Origin: an uncultured Oxalobacter sp.
GTDB taxonomy: Bacteria; Pseudomonadota; Gammaproteobacteria; Burkholderiales; Burkholderiaceae_D
Length of the DNA stretch: 64,000 bases
Direction of reading: 5' to 3'
Assembly: GCA_934277985.1 (NCBI GenBank)
Contig: CAKQWF010000001.1
Location: 186,001-250,000, forward strand
Part shown: one piece after another, positions 29,537 through 37,024 of the stretch
Layout of the letters: each line of letters starts with the position of its first letter
Position numbering within the stretch: position 1 is the stretch's first letter
Position numbers and translations under genes: made by a program
The notes under the pieces: generated by a model
What the model was told of the DNA's origin: nothing
The model's database searches: none
What the model saw: the letters and a program-made list of their open reading frames with translations, nothing else

Positions 29537-32005
29537 ATGGATAAATCAGATAAATCCCGGTCAGGGACAGATGAAACGAACAGTACGACTATTACCGTCA
29601 AACGGCGTGGCCGGCGCAAACAGAGCGAGGATACTGCATCCGGTATGAATGCGGCAGACCAGGCGCATCCATCCGAGGTGTCCGCTGAACCGGTTTCCGA
29701 TGACGCAGCCCCGAAAAGAGGGCGCAAAAAAGCTGTCGCCAGCGAAACGGTGACGCCGGAAGGTGTTGTTGTCAAGGTCAAAAGTACGCGTGGCAGAAAA
29801 CCGCGGCAGGCTGTTGTGCAGGAGGCTGAGTCGGTTTCCGACAAGGGAAATGGCTCTGCGACGGTGGTCACGACCGATGCCGCGCAACTGGCGGCAATCG
29901 ATACGTCGGGTTATGTATTGCCGGCCGTGAAGGTGCCGGGACGGCGTGGACGCAAACCGAAGGATTTCCAGCCGGAAAACGAGGAAGTGGCGGCACTGAA
30001 TGCCGTGGAACGTGCCGAAATGAAGGCGGCGGACAAGGCGCGCGCCAAGGATCGCAAGGCCAAGGAAAAGGCTTTGCTGAAAGATGCGCTGGCGGGTGAT
30101 TCGGAGGCGACGGAAGAAGAACTGGAACGTCGGCGCGAACGCCTGAAAATGCTCATCAAGCTGGGCAAGGAACGTTCGTTTTTGACTTATGCGGAAATCA
30201 ACGACCATCTGCCGGACAATGTGATCGATCCCGATGCGATCGAGGGGATCATCAGCACGTTCAACGACATGGGTATTTCGGTGTATGAACATGCGCCGGA
30301 TGCGGAAGATTTGCTGCTGACCGACAATGTTGTGACGGTGACGAGCGATGAGGAAGCCGAAGCGGCAGCCGAAGCGGCGCTTTCGACCGTCGATTCAGAT
30401 TTCGGACGAACCACCGATCCGGTTCGCATGTACATGCGTGAAATGGGATCGGTCGAACTGTTGACACGTGAAGGGGAAATCGAGATCGCCAAGCGGATCG
30501 AGGAAGGTCTGAAGGACATGATCCAGGCGATTTCTTCCTGTCCGACAACCATTCTGGAAATCATCGAGCAGGCTGAAAAAATCCGCAAGGATGAAGTGAA
30601 GATCGATGAAGTGGTCGATGGCATGGCGGATGAAGAGGATAATACGCCTCCGATGGTCGCTGCTTCCGACAACGATCAGGACGATGCCGATGACGATGAG
30701 GATGGCGAAGGAGACGACGATTCTGACGAGGACGATAGCGACAGCGGTTCGGCCAGCGGTTCGGCTGCCGGTTTTTCGGCCGAGCAGCTTGAAAAACTGA
30801 AAGAGGAAGCACTGGCAAGATTTGCGCTGATCGAGAAGCATTTCAAGAAGATGCAGCGTGCTTTCGAGCAGGATGGGTACAATTCGCCGGCCTATATAAA
30901 GGCACATGACAGCATTTCGGAAGAATTGCTGGGTATGCGGTTTACCGCGCGTTTTATCGAGAAGCTGTGCGATACCCTGCGCGAGCAGATGGAGGAAGTC
31001 CGGCAGATCGAGCGCGAAATCCTGAATGTGGCGGTCAACAAGTGCGGTGTGCCGCGTGCCCATTTTATCAAGACCTTCCCGGGCAATGAAACGAATATGG
31101 AATGGGTCGACGAGGAAGTCGGCGCCAATCATCCGTACAGCGAGATTTTGTCCCGCAATGTACCGATGATCAAGGAATTGCAGCAGAAACTGGTCGATAT
31201 CGAAAACCGGATCGGTATGCCACTGACGGATTTGCGTGAAATCAATCGCAAGATGGTTGCCGGTGAAATGCGTGCGAGCAAGGCGAAAAAGGAAATGACG
31301 GAAGCGAACCTGCGTCTGGTCATTTCGATCGCCAAGAAATATACCAATCGTGGTTTGCAGTTCCTGGATCTGATTCAGGAAGGCAATATCGGTTTGATGA
31401 AAGCGGTCGACAAGTTCGAATATCGTCGTGGTTACAAGTTTTCGACATATGCGACATGGTGGATTCGTCAGGCGATCACCCGTTCGATCGCCGATCAGGC
31501 ACGTACCATCCGTATTCCGGTGCATATGATCGAAACGATCAACAAGATGAATCGTATTTCGCGGCAGATTCTTCAGGAAACCGGTTCGGAACCGGATCCG
31601 GCAACGCTGGCGGCGAAAATGGATATGCCTGAAGACAAGATCCGCAAGATCATGAAGATCGCGAAAGAACCGATTTCGATGGAAACGCCGATCGGGGATG
31701 ACGATGATTCGCATCTGGGGGACTTCATTGAGGACAACAATACGCTGGCGCCGGCCGATGCGGCATTGCATGCCTCGATGCGCAGTGTGGTCAAGGATGT
31801 GCTGGATTCGTTGACGCCACGGGAAGCGAAAGTGCTCAGGATGCGATTCGGCGTCGAAATGTCGACGGATCATACGCTGGAAGAAGTCGGCAAACAGTTT
31901 GACGTGACCCGCGAACGTATTCGCCAGATCGAGGCAAAGGCTCTGCGGAAATTGCGTCATCCGTCACGATCGGATAAACTTAAAAGTTTCCTGGAAAGCA
32001 ATTGA
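29537..32005 (+). CDS. rpoD: RNA polymerase primary sigma factor RpoD (sigma-70)
   Basis: The 822-residue sigma factor is much longer than the 613 residues of E. coli RpoD. A ~200-residue N-terminal extension carries four RGRK-type basic motifs (near residues 22-28, 60-65, 84-90 and 136-142). Region 1.1 starts near [21 protein letters not shown]. An acidic Asp/Glu/Ser stretch (about 376-412) lies in the non-conserved region. Region 2 includes [24 protein letters not shown] and region 4.2 ends in [20 protein letters not shown], both intact. Confidence 0.96.
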   Translation: MDKSDKSRSGTDETNSTTITVKRRGRRKQSEDTASGMNAADQAHPSEVSAEPVSDDAAPKRGRKKAVASETVTPEGVVVKVKSTRGRKPRQAVVQEAESVSDKGNGSATVVTTDAAQLAAIDTSGYVLPAVKVPGRRGRKPKDFQPENEEVAALNAVERAEMKAADKARAKDRKAKEKALLKDALAGDSEATEEELERRRERLKMLIKLGKERSFLTYAEINDHLPDNVIDPDAIEGIISTFNDMGISVYEHAPDAEDLLLTDNVVTVTSDEEAEAAAEAALSTVDSDFGRTTDPVRMYMREMGSVELLTREGEIEIAKRIEEGLKDMIQAISSCPTTILEIIEQAEKIRKDEVKIDEVVDGMADEEDNTPPMVAASDNDQDDADDDEDGEGDDDSDEDDSDSGSASGSAAGFSAEQLEKLKEEALARFALIEKHFKKMQRAFEQDGYNSPAYIKAHDSISEELLGMRFTARFIEKLCDTLREQMEEVRQIEREILNVAVNKCGVPRAHFIKTFPGNETNMEWVDEEVGANHPYSEILSRNVPMIKELQQKLVDIENRIGMPLTDLREINRKMVAGEMRASKAKKEMTEANLRLVISIAKKYTNRGLQFLDLIQEGNIGLMKAVDKFEYRRGYKFSTYATWWIRQAITRSIADQARTIRIPVHMIETINKMNRISRQILQETGSEPDPATLAAKMDMPEDKIRKIMKIAKEPISMETPIGDDDDSHLGDFIEDNNTLAPADAALHASMRSVVKDVLDSLTPREAKVLRMRFGVEMSTDHTLEEVGKQFDVTRERIRQIEAKALRKLRHPSRSDKLKSFLESN

Positions 32006-32022
32006 CAGGTTAGGTAGCAACA

Positions 32023-32099
32023 GGGCCTATAGCTCAGTTGGTTAGAGCAGAGGACTCATAATCCTTTGGTCCCAGGTTCAAGTCCTGGTGGGCCCACCA
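32023..32099 (+). tRNA. tRNA with CAU anticodon, probably tRNA-Ile2 (lysidine-modified)
   Basis: The 77-base cloverleaf has acceptor GGGCCTA/TGGGCCC, D arm AGCTCAGTTGGTTAGAGC, anticodon loop CTCATAA, T loop TTCAAGT and an encoded CCA. The sequence around the anticodon and the CAGGTTCAAGTCC T arm resemble the E. coli ileX type more than elongator tRNA-Met. The three-G/C stem of initiator tRNA is absent. Identity as Ile rather than Met is an inference. It lies 17 bases after rpoD. Confidence 0.8.
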
Positions 32100-32107
32100 T
32101 ACAACGT

Positions 32108-32141
32108 ACAGGACTGCTTGTAACAGCAGTCCTGTTTTTTT
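32108..32141 (+). terminator. Intrinsic terminator after the rpoD-tRNA unit
   Basis: ACAGGACTGCT (32108-32118) pairs perfectly with AGCAGTCCTGT (32125-32135), followed by a run of T. Confidence 0.92.
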
Positions 32142-32243
32142 GACGGTATGTACACATACCGGGATCGTTCACATTTTTCATTGTCGGGCAGGATCGGGAT
32201 CGCGGTTCAGTCCGTGAGTGAAAATCGCTGAAAGTCAGGCGGA

Positions 32244-32834
32244 GTGCGCCACAATTTCGGCGCCAATCGATTTGGTGTTATTGTGTCCAGATCTGTTTAT
32301 TATCTGACGGGTATGGGTGGTCGCCTTGTTGAGGGCCTGGGAGCTGCCCTTTTGGCCAGACAAGTACAGCTGGATGGGCGAGAGTTATCAGGCGAATTCA
32401 GAAGACTTGATTTTCAAAATCAGATCGATCTTGTTTCTGAGGATCTTATGGCTCGACACTGGACGGAAGAGAGTCTGGTTATCGCGAATTCGTTTGGTGC
32501 ATATCTTTTTCTTCACGCGCAGTTGCAGTTGCCAAAATATGTGGGCCGGGTCGTTTTGTTATCGCCAATCGTCGGTGAATTCTGTGATTCTGAAATCATG
32601 ATGTATTTCAGTCCGCCACGTGCTGACAAATTGTTTGTTTTGGCACGGGAAGGGCGATTCGTCGTTCCTGATCGGTTGGAAATATACGTGGGGCAGGATG
32701 ATTGGCAGAGCAATCCTGCGAGTGTCAGCAAGTTGTTTCGGCATACAGGTGCAACGGTGACGATTGTGCATGATGCCGGTCATATGTTGCCAAAAGTGTT
32801 TGTCGGTCAATTGCTCGACAAATTGATTGTGTAA
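32244..32834 (+). CDS. Small alpha/beta hydrolase-fold protein, substrate unknown
   Basis: The frame encodes 196 residues from GTG 32244; a second GTG at 32283 gives 183 and starts at the first beta strand (SRSVYYLTGMGGRLVEGLG). VIANSFGAYLFL is a nucleophile elbow with Ser. YVGQDDWQSN supplies a plausible acid, and VHDAGHMLP supplies the His, so the triad looks complete. No signal peptide or lid domain is evident. By eye the gene is more AT-rich than its neighbours, which suggests relaxed or acquired sequence. It is monocistronic, and its start codon is uncertain. Confidence 0.7.
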   Translation: MRHNFGANRFGVIVSRSVYYLTGMGGRLVEGLGAALLARQVQLDGRELSGEFRRLDFQNQIDLVSEDLMARHWTEESLVIANSFGAYLFLHAQLQLPKYVGRVVLLSPIVGEFCDSEIMMYFSPPRADKLFVLAREGRFVVPDRLEIYVGQDDWQSNPASVSKLFRHTGATVTIVHDAGHMLPKVFVGQLLDKLIV

Positions 32835-33070
32835 ATGGGACATGTGTATGTTTTGGGTCAAGAATCAGCCAGCTTGTATGCATACTTTGCGGCATGCCTA
32901 TGTGGCTTTGTTTTAATTCCCTGATTTAATGGCGTTTATTCTGGTGGATGCTCTTATGTTTTTTGGGGTTGCCGGTTCTGGTTTCCGTGAGCGTGTCAGA
33001 TAACGAAGGAATGCGGTTTTTGCAAGTTCCTTTTTTATGATGAAACCGGCGTGGTTTGTGTGGTGTGCAG

Positions 33071-33151
33071 TTGCGAAACGGGAAAAGATGGGTTATATAA
33101 ACACAATAGCCGGGAATGCTGCCGGCGGGACAGGAAAGCAGATTTTCCCGG
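33071..33151 (+). promoter_or_regulatory. Sigma-70 promoter and long hairpin leader of the 33.2 kb membrane gene
   Basis: TTGCGA (33071-33076), 17 bases, then TATATA (33094-33099) form a good promoter. The transcript would start near 33106, directly before CCGGGAA (33110-33116), which pairs with TTCCCGG (33145-33151), with extra CTG/CAG pairing inside. A small CGGC/GCCG hairpin (33156-33166) follows. The leader is about 110 bases. The rest of the 32835-33070 gap shows no gene. Confidence 0.65.
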
Positions 33152-33217
33152 AGGGCGGCTGTGCCGTGAAGGCAGGCAATGTTTTCGGAGTCATTCGATA
33201 ATGGCGGGGATATTACC

Positions 33218-33550
33218 ATGATTACCATTTTCGCTTTTGTTGCGGCAGTCCTGATTTTTGCGTGGGGATGGCATCGTTTGTACAAGCACAATATGCGCAA
33301 GGGGGCACGCAAGGGAGTCGCGCACACATTTGGTGTGCTGATCGGTATTTTCCCTGCGCTGTTTTTCTTTTATGCCTGTTTCGCGACATTTCCTCCACCT
33401 GACATGGAACCGCTTTCCACGGGGTCACTGGTCGGATTGTGGGTGATTTTCGCGATTGCCATCGCGATGTTGTTGTATCTGACGACGCGTCCGATTCCAC
33501 AGGATGGCAGCAAGGCGTCTCCCCCTCCGGTGAACAAGCCGAAACAGTGA
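33218..33550 (+). CDS. Small inner-membrane protein of unknown function
   Basis: The 110-residue product has three hydrophobic segments: about residues 2-20 (ITIFAFVAAVLIFAWGW), 37-58 (HTFGVLIGIFPALFFFYACFA) and 71-92 (LVGLWVIFAIAIAMLLYL). A proline- and lysine-rich tail ends it. GGGGA eight bases upstream supports ATG 33218 over the upstream ATG at 33179. I do not recognise the family. It is preceded by its own promoter and a structured leader and closed by a bidirectional terminator, so it is a single-gene unit. Confidence 0.75.
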   Translation: MITIFAFVAAVLIFAWGWHRLYKHNMRKGARKGVAHTFGVLIGIFPALFFFYACFATFPPPDMEPLSTGSLVGLWVIFAIAIAMLLYLTTRPIPQDGSKASPPPVNKPKQ

Positions 33551-33564
33551 ATGTATCAGGACAT

Positions 33565-33596
33565 AAAAAAACGGGAACATCGTTCCCGTTTTTTTA
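33565..33596. terminator. Bidirectional intrinsic terminator
   Basis: ACGGGAAC (33571-33578) and GTTCCCGT (33582-33589) are flanked by an A run on the left and a T run on the right. It serves both the membrane-protein gene and the convergent hydrolase gene. Confidence 0.88.
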
Positions 33597-33607
33597 TGGT
33601 GCGGAGC

Positions 33608-34108
33608 CTATTCTTTCATTCTTTCCAGAAACGACGTCAGATAGTGGCCGGTTTGCGCAAGACGATTCTTGAGGCGGTGTTCGTCGTCGACCAGATGGAG
33701 CGTGCACAGGGTGTTCTGGCTGAAGCGGATGACGTTGGCTGCGGGAATCAGGCTGTCGCGCCATCCGTGGACGATTTCGATGGCATTGCCCGGACAACCC
33801 AGCCGGTATGGCGGATAGCCAGGGATATCGATGGCCGGTGCCAGCAGGAACAGTCCCTTGACGGGAATCGATGCGCTGGCAGTCATGGCAACCCATCCGC
33901 CCATGCTGGAGCCGACCAGATAATCTGCCGGTCGCTTGCGGCAGGCATCCACGAGCATGCCGACACGGATTTCCGGGTCGGTAGTCGATGAGTAGTTCAG
34001 GCTTTCCACATCGTAGCCCATTTTTTCTGCGATGTTTGCGAGATACCGTATTTTCGTGCCCCATGGGCCGCTTTCTTTTCCGTGAACGAAGTGAATCAGT
34101 GGTTTCAT
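33608..34108 (-). CDS. YqiA/YcfP-like alpha/beta hydrolase
   Basis: The 166-residue protein starts at the first beta strand with KPLIHFVHGKESGPWG. LVGSSMGGWVAM is the nucleophile elbow (Ser near residue 76). VHGWRDSLIP gives the acid, and VDDEHRL supplies a His, completing a Ser-Asp-His triad. Family members are small esterases with poorly known substrates. The frame extends upstream to 34261, but the conserved start is at 34108. It is divergent from the old yellow enzyme gene. Confidence 0.8.
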   Translation of the reverse strand: MKPLIHFVHGKESGPWGTKIRYLANIAEKMGYDVESLNYSSTTDPEIRVGMLVDACRKRPADYLVGSSMGGWVAMTASASIPVKGLFLLAPAIDIPGYPPYRLGCPGNAIEIVHGWRDSLIPAANVIRFSQNTLCTLHLVDDEHRLKNRLAQTGHYLTSFLERMKE

Positions 34109-34313
34109 ATGTCGTCTGTTTGAGGGTTGCGAAAGATGCATTGGTGATTGTATGCGGAATTGTTCGTCGGGTGCGACAAGATGATGCCGAAAAGTCATGA
34201 TAGACAGGTCTGTATGTGCGGATATCCGTTTCTGTGGCAGACTGTACGGAATCGGATGCAAAATGGATGCCGGCCGGTATGTGCCGTTGTTCGGAAAATG
34301 AAAGGAGATCGTG

Positions 34314-35429
34314 ATGGAATTGAAGTTGCTGACACCAGTGAAGATTGGTCATACGGAGTTGGCGAATCGTGTCGTGATGGCGCCGCTGACACGTTGCAGG
34401 ACGGCGGAACCCGATAATGTACCGACGGCGCTCAATGCCGAATATTATGCACAGCGTGCTTCCGCGGGCCTGATTATTTCCGAAGCGGCTCAGATTTCGC
34501 GTTCAGCGCAGGGGTATGCCGGTTCGGCGGGAATGTATACCGATGCTCAGGAAGCAGGCTGGAAAAAGGTGGTTGAAGCCGTACACGCCAATGGCGGCAG
34601 AATTTCTGCACAGCTATGGCATGTCGGCAGGGTGTCTCATGCGTATTTCCAGAACGGCGGAGCGCCGGTCGCACCATCGGCTATCGCTGCAGAAGGTACG
34701 AAATGCCATATCGTGCTGGAAAACGGAGAGCATGCTTTTGTGCCGTGTGATCCTCCCAGGGCCCTCTCCGTTGAAGAAATCGGCCGGATTATCAGGCAAT
34801 ATCGCGATGCTGCCGCACGCGCGGTTCGCGCAGGTTTCGATTTTGTCGAGGAACACGCGGCAAACGGTTATCTTCTCCAGCAATTTCAGGCGACAAATAC
34901 CAATCGTCGCACCGACCGGTATGGTGGCTCGCTGGAAAACCGTGCCAGACTGACGCTTGAAGTGCTGGATGCCATGCTGGAAGTGGTGCCTTGCGACAGG
35001 CTCGGTGTGCGGATTTCTCCTTACTTCAATATCAACGGGATCGATGATTCCGAACCGGAAGAGATGGCTTTGTATCTTGCGTCAGAATTCGGCAAACGCG
35101 ATATCGCGTATCTGAGTGTTGCCGAGCCGAGCTGGGTAGGAGGTATTTCGTTGACGGATACATTCAAAAAGAAAATTCGGCAGACTTTTTCTGGCGCACT
35201 GATTTATGCCGGCGAATATACGCGCGAAAAAGCCGAGGCGGCCTTGCAAGATGGATTGGCGGATGCGATCGGATTCGGCAGACTCTATATTGCGAATCCC
35301 GATCTGGTGGATCGTATCCGGCAAAACGGTCCCTACAATGTTCCGGATCGCGCCACGTTTTATACCGAAGGGCCCAAAGGCTATACGGATTATCCGTCAC
35401 TGAAAGACAGTGCATCGCATAAAGTGTGA
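34314..35429 (+). CDS. Old yellow enzyme family alkene reductase (FMN, NADPH dependent)
   Basis: The 371-residue TIM-barrel flavoenzyme belongs to the NemA/xenobiotic reductase branch. LANRVVMAPLTRCR binds FMN. SAQLWHVGRVSH carries flavin contacts, and FVEEHAANGYLLQQFQ with NRRTDRYGGSLENRAR is the family signature. The HAAN pair (His/Asn) binds the carbonyl or nitro group of substrates. AAGGAG at 34302-34307 selects ATG 34314 over GTG 34311. Substrates are likely enones, nitro compounds or other electrophiles. It is monocistronic and next to the secreted-protein cluster. Confidence 0.93.
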   Translation: MELKLLTPVKIGHTELANRVVMAPLTRCRTAEPDNVPTALNAEYYAQRASAGLIISEAAQISRSAQGYAGSAGMYTDAQEAGWKKVVEAVHANGGRISAQLWHVGRVSHAYFQNGGAPVAPSAIAAEGTKCHIVLENGEHAFVPCDPPRALSVEEIGRIIRQYRDAAARAVRAGFDFVEEHAANGYLLQQFQATNTNRRTDRYGGSLENRARLTLEVLDAMLEVVPCDRLGVRISPYFNINGIDDSEPEEMALYLASEFGKRDIAYLSVAEPSWVGGISLTDTFKKKIRQTFSGALIYAGEYTREKAEAALQDGLADAIGFGRLYIANPDLVDRIRQNGPYNVPDRATFYTEGPKGYTDYPSLKDSASHKV

Positions 35430-35464
35430 AGATGACAGCAGATAATGCGTGTTAAGCGACGTTT

Positions 35465-35526
35465 GTTACATTTGTTACGAATTCTTACATGTCATTCGTC
35501 AACCGTCAGGATAGGACATTCGTTAA
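35465..35526 (+). promoter_or_regulatory. ECF-like promoter with upstream paired repeat (copy 1)
   Basis: The paired repeat GTTACATTTGTTACG (35465-35479) is followed 19 bases later by GTCAAC (35498-35503), a 17-base spacer and CGTTAA (35521-35526). A further TTACATGTC lies in between. The ATG of the repeat protein is 54 bases downstream of CGTTAA. The -35 contains the AAC core and the -10 the CGTT core typical of ECF sigma promoters. Confidence 0.65.
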
Positions 35527-35579
35527 AACAGGTAATCCGTCAGGATTATTGTTTCACTGAAAAACAGAAGGAAATACGA

Positions 35580-35939
35580 ATGAAGAAAGTTATTGCTATC
35601 CTGGTCTCCGGACTGTTCGCATCCGCCGCCTTCGCTGCTGCACCTGTCGTCGAAAAGGCATCGGTTATACCTGAAAAGGCCGAACTGGCTGCGCCGGCCG
35701 AAGCGGGCAAGATCGAACCTGCAGATGCACTCAAGGCTGCACCTGTCGAAGCAGATAAAGCAGCACCGGCGGATGCACTTGATGCGACTCCTGTGCAGGC
35801 AGACAAAGCCGCTCCGGCGGGTATGTCAGACGCTGCTCCGGCAGATGCCGGAAAACCCGGTTCCGGTGATGCGCTGAAGATGGCACCTGCCGAAGCAGGC
35901 AAGCTGTTGCCGTCGAAAGATGCAATTATCGGGAAATAA
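35580..35939 (+). CDS. Secreted Ala/Pro-rich protein with five 16-residue repeats
   Basis: The 119-residue product starts with a classical signal peptide (KKVIAILVSGLFASAAFA, predicted cleavage after about residue 19-20). A spacer with VVEKASVIPEKAE follows, then five tandem 16-residue units (residues 36-115) of consensus xAAPxEAxKxxPADAL, for example KAAPVEADKAAPADAL. There are no cysteines in the mature part. The body should be extended or helical, weakly acidic and disordered. AAGGAAA precedes the ATG, and an ECF-like promoter and a terminator bracket it. I do not recognise the family. It shares its signal peptide with the genes at 36632 and 37154. Confidence 0.8.
   Translation: MKKVIAILVSGLFASAAFAAAPVVEKASVIPEKAELAAPAEAGKIEPADALKAAPVEADKAAPADALDATPVQADKAAPAGMSDAAPADAGKPGSGDALKMAPAEAGKLLPSKDAIIGK
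35685..35924 (+). repeat. Five 48-base tandem units encoding the 16-residue repeats
   Basis: The units begin at 35685, 35733, 35781, 35829 and 35877. Their translations are LAAPAEAGKIEPADAL, KAAPVEADKAAPADAL, DATPVQADKAAPAGMS, DAAPADAGKPGSGDAL and KMAPAEAGKLLPSKDA. Conservation is higher in protein than in DNA, so the expansion is not recent. Confidence 0.85.
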
Positions 35940-35956
35940 TTTTCCGGTTTCGGTAA

Positions 35957-35985
35957 AAAGGCAGGACATGTTCCTGCCTTTTGTT
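35957..35985 (+). terminator. Terminator after the repeat-protein gene
   Basis: AAAGGCAGGA (35958-35967) pairs with TCCTGCCTTT (35973-35982) around a five-base loop, with one more T. Confidence 0.8.
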
Positions 35986-36099
35986 GTTTGTCGAAAGGGA
36001 AAGGTACCACGTTCCGGTGGTATTTCGTATAGGACATGTCTTGCCGGACAAAGGGGTATGTGGTGGCGACGGAACGAGGGTGTCTTGATGGGCGATAGA

Positions 36100-36161
36100 G
36101 TTACAAATGTTACGATTTTTCCGGCAAGAATCGTCAACTGTCACGGACACATATTCGTTAG
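36100..36161 (+). promoter_or_regulatory. ECF-like promoter with upstream paired repeat (copy 2)
   Basis: GTTACAAATGTTACG (36100-36114) is followed after 18 intervening bases by GTCAAC (36133-36138), a 17-base spacer and CGTTAG (36156-36161). All distances match copy 1 exactly. It lies 53 bases before the broken ATG at 36214, although the gene behind it is decayed. Confidence 0.65.
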
Positions 36162-36213
36162 TACAAACAGTTCATCCGGATGTTTCGTGTTTGATCAAGT
36201 GAAAGGATAACGC

Positions 36214-36380
36214 ATGAAAAGATGATCGCTGTCGCGGTTTTGGACTTGCCAGTTTCCCACGGTTTCCGGGATGGTATTTGGGTTTTGGAAACCACCGGTT
36301 GTATCGGCCGGGATGGGAAAGAAAAGGCGCCGGAAATGGGCAAGACAACAAGCGTGACGGCGAAAAAGCGACCTCTGTAA
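36214..36380 (+). pseudogene. Frame-broken remnant of a fourth small secreted protein
   Basis: GAAAGGATAA precedes ATG AAA AGA TGA, which stops at the fourth codon. One added base in the A run would read Met-Lys-Lys-Met-Ile-Ala-Val-Ala-Val-Leu, the same kind of signal-peptide start as the neighbouring genes. From ATG 36222 the shifted frame runs to TAA 36378-36380 and ends in the basic TTSVTAKKRPL. A second indel seems likely, because the hydrophobic core is cut short. Position and spacing relative to the copy 2 promoter match the intact genes, so decay of a paralogue is the best reading. Confidence 0.55.
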
Positions 36381-36546
36381 AGGATATGAATCGGAAAATG
36401 ATTTTTCCGGTTTGTATGAAAGGCAGGGTATTTATTGGCCCGCTTGTGCATGATTTTTCTAATTTGTTGATTCTGAATGGTAATTGCGAAATTTCATGAT
36501 TTTTCGCAAGCATCGTGCAGATACGTGAAATAACCGGGAAAAAGGT

Positions 36547-36575
36547 GTCAACCGTTGTGATGCCAGTGTCGTTAA
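36547..36575 (+). promoter_or_regulatory. ECF-like promoter (copy 3), without the paired repeat
   Basis: GTCAAC (36547-36552), 17 bases, CGTTAA (36570-36575). It stands 57 bases before ATG 36632. I find no GTTAC pair upstream. Confidence 0.6.
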
Positions 36576-36631
36576 TGCGGATGATCCAAACGGATTGGTA
36601 ATTTTTCCACTCTCTTTAAGGAATTTTGAAA

Positions 36632-36895
36632 ATGAAAAAATTGGTTGCTGTTGTAATTTCGGGTTTTTTTGCTTCCGCTGCTTTCGCTGCTGCTCCGGCA
36701 GCTGCCGACAAGGCCGACGCACCTGCTGTTGAAAAAGCAGCACCTGTTGCCGAAAAAGCCGCTCCGGCCATGAATGCCAAGAAAGCTGCACCGGTCAAAA
36801 AATCCAAAAAGGCTACGACTGCCAAAAAACAGGTAAAGAAAGATGCCGCACCGGCTGCAGACAAGGCTGATGCTCCGGCACCGGCTGCCAAATAA
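36632..36895 (+). CDS. Secreted Lys/Ala/Pro-rich protein, Asr-like
   Basis: The 87-residue product begins with the signal peptide KKLVAVVISGFFASAAFA, almost the same as that of the 35580 gene. The mature part is built of Ala, Pro and Lys: ADKADAPAVEKAAPVAEKAAP, then a strongly basic stretch KKSKKATTAKKQVKKD, and a final ADKADAPAPAAK. It contains no Cys or aromatic residue and is predicted disordered. The composition and size recall the acid-shock periplasmic protein Asr and histone-H1-like tails, but homology cannot be claimed for low-complexity sequence. TAAGGA precedes the start. A strong terminator follows. Confidence 0.8.
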   Translation: MKKLVAVVISGFFASAAFAAAPAAADKADAPAVEKAAPVAEKAAPAMNAKKAAPVKKSKKATTAKKQVKKDAAPAADKADAPAPAAK

Positions 36896-36913
36896 TCGTT
36901 TTTCGCGGTTATG

Positions 36914-36941
36914 AAAAAGCGGGAATCATCCCGCTTTTTTT
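36914..36941 (+). terminator. Terminator after the Lys/Ala/Pro-rich gene
   Basis: AAAAAGCGGGA (36914-36924) pairs with TCCCGCTTTTT (36929-36939) around ATCA. The same hairpin with a different loop occurs at 37383-37411. Confidence 0.92.
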
Positions 36942-37024
36942 ATGCCGTTTCGTATAGTGGATGGCATGGATGATTCGGGTGTTATTGTGATGGGTGTCCA
37001 TGGTGTGTCGGAACAGATGGGCTT

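Noticed and set aside
32023..32099. CAU tRNA considered as initiator or elongator tRNA-Met
   Set aside because: It lacks the initiator GGG/CCC anticodon-stem pairs, and the anticodon arm and T arm resemble lysidine-type tRNA-Ile2. Elongator Met is not fully excluded.
33110..33166. Leader RNA considered as a cobalamin, c-di-GMP or other known riboswitch
   Set aside because: None of the conserved boxes of those classes that I know can be found in it.
35685..35924. Regular 48-base units considered as a CRISPR array or DNA satellite
   Set aside because: The units are in frame within a gene with signal peptide and ribosome site, are only moderately alike in DNA, and have no spacers.
36278..36499. 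73-codon open frame in the gap between the secreted-protein genes
   Set aside because: It has no ribosome site and overlaps the frame-broken remnant; composition is not protein-like after the first part.
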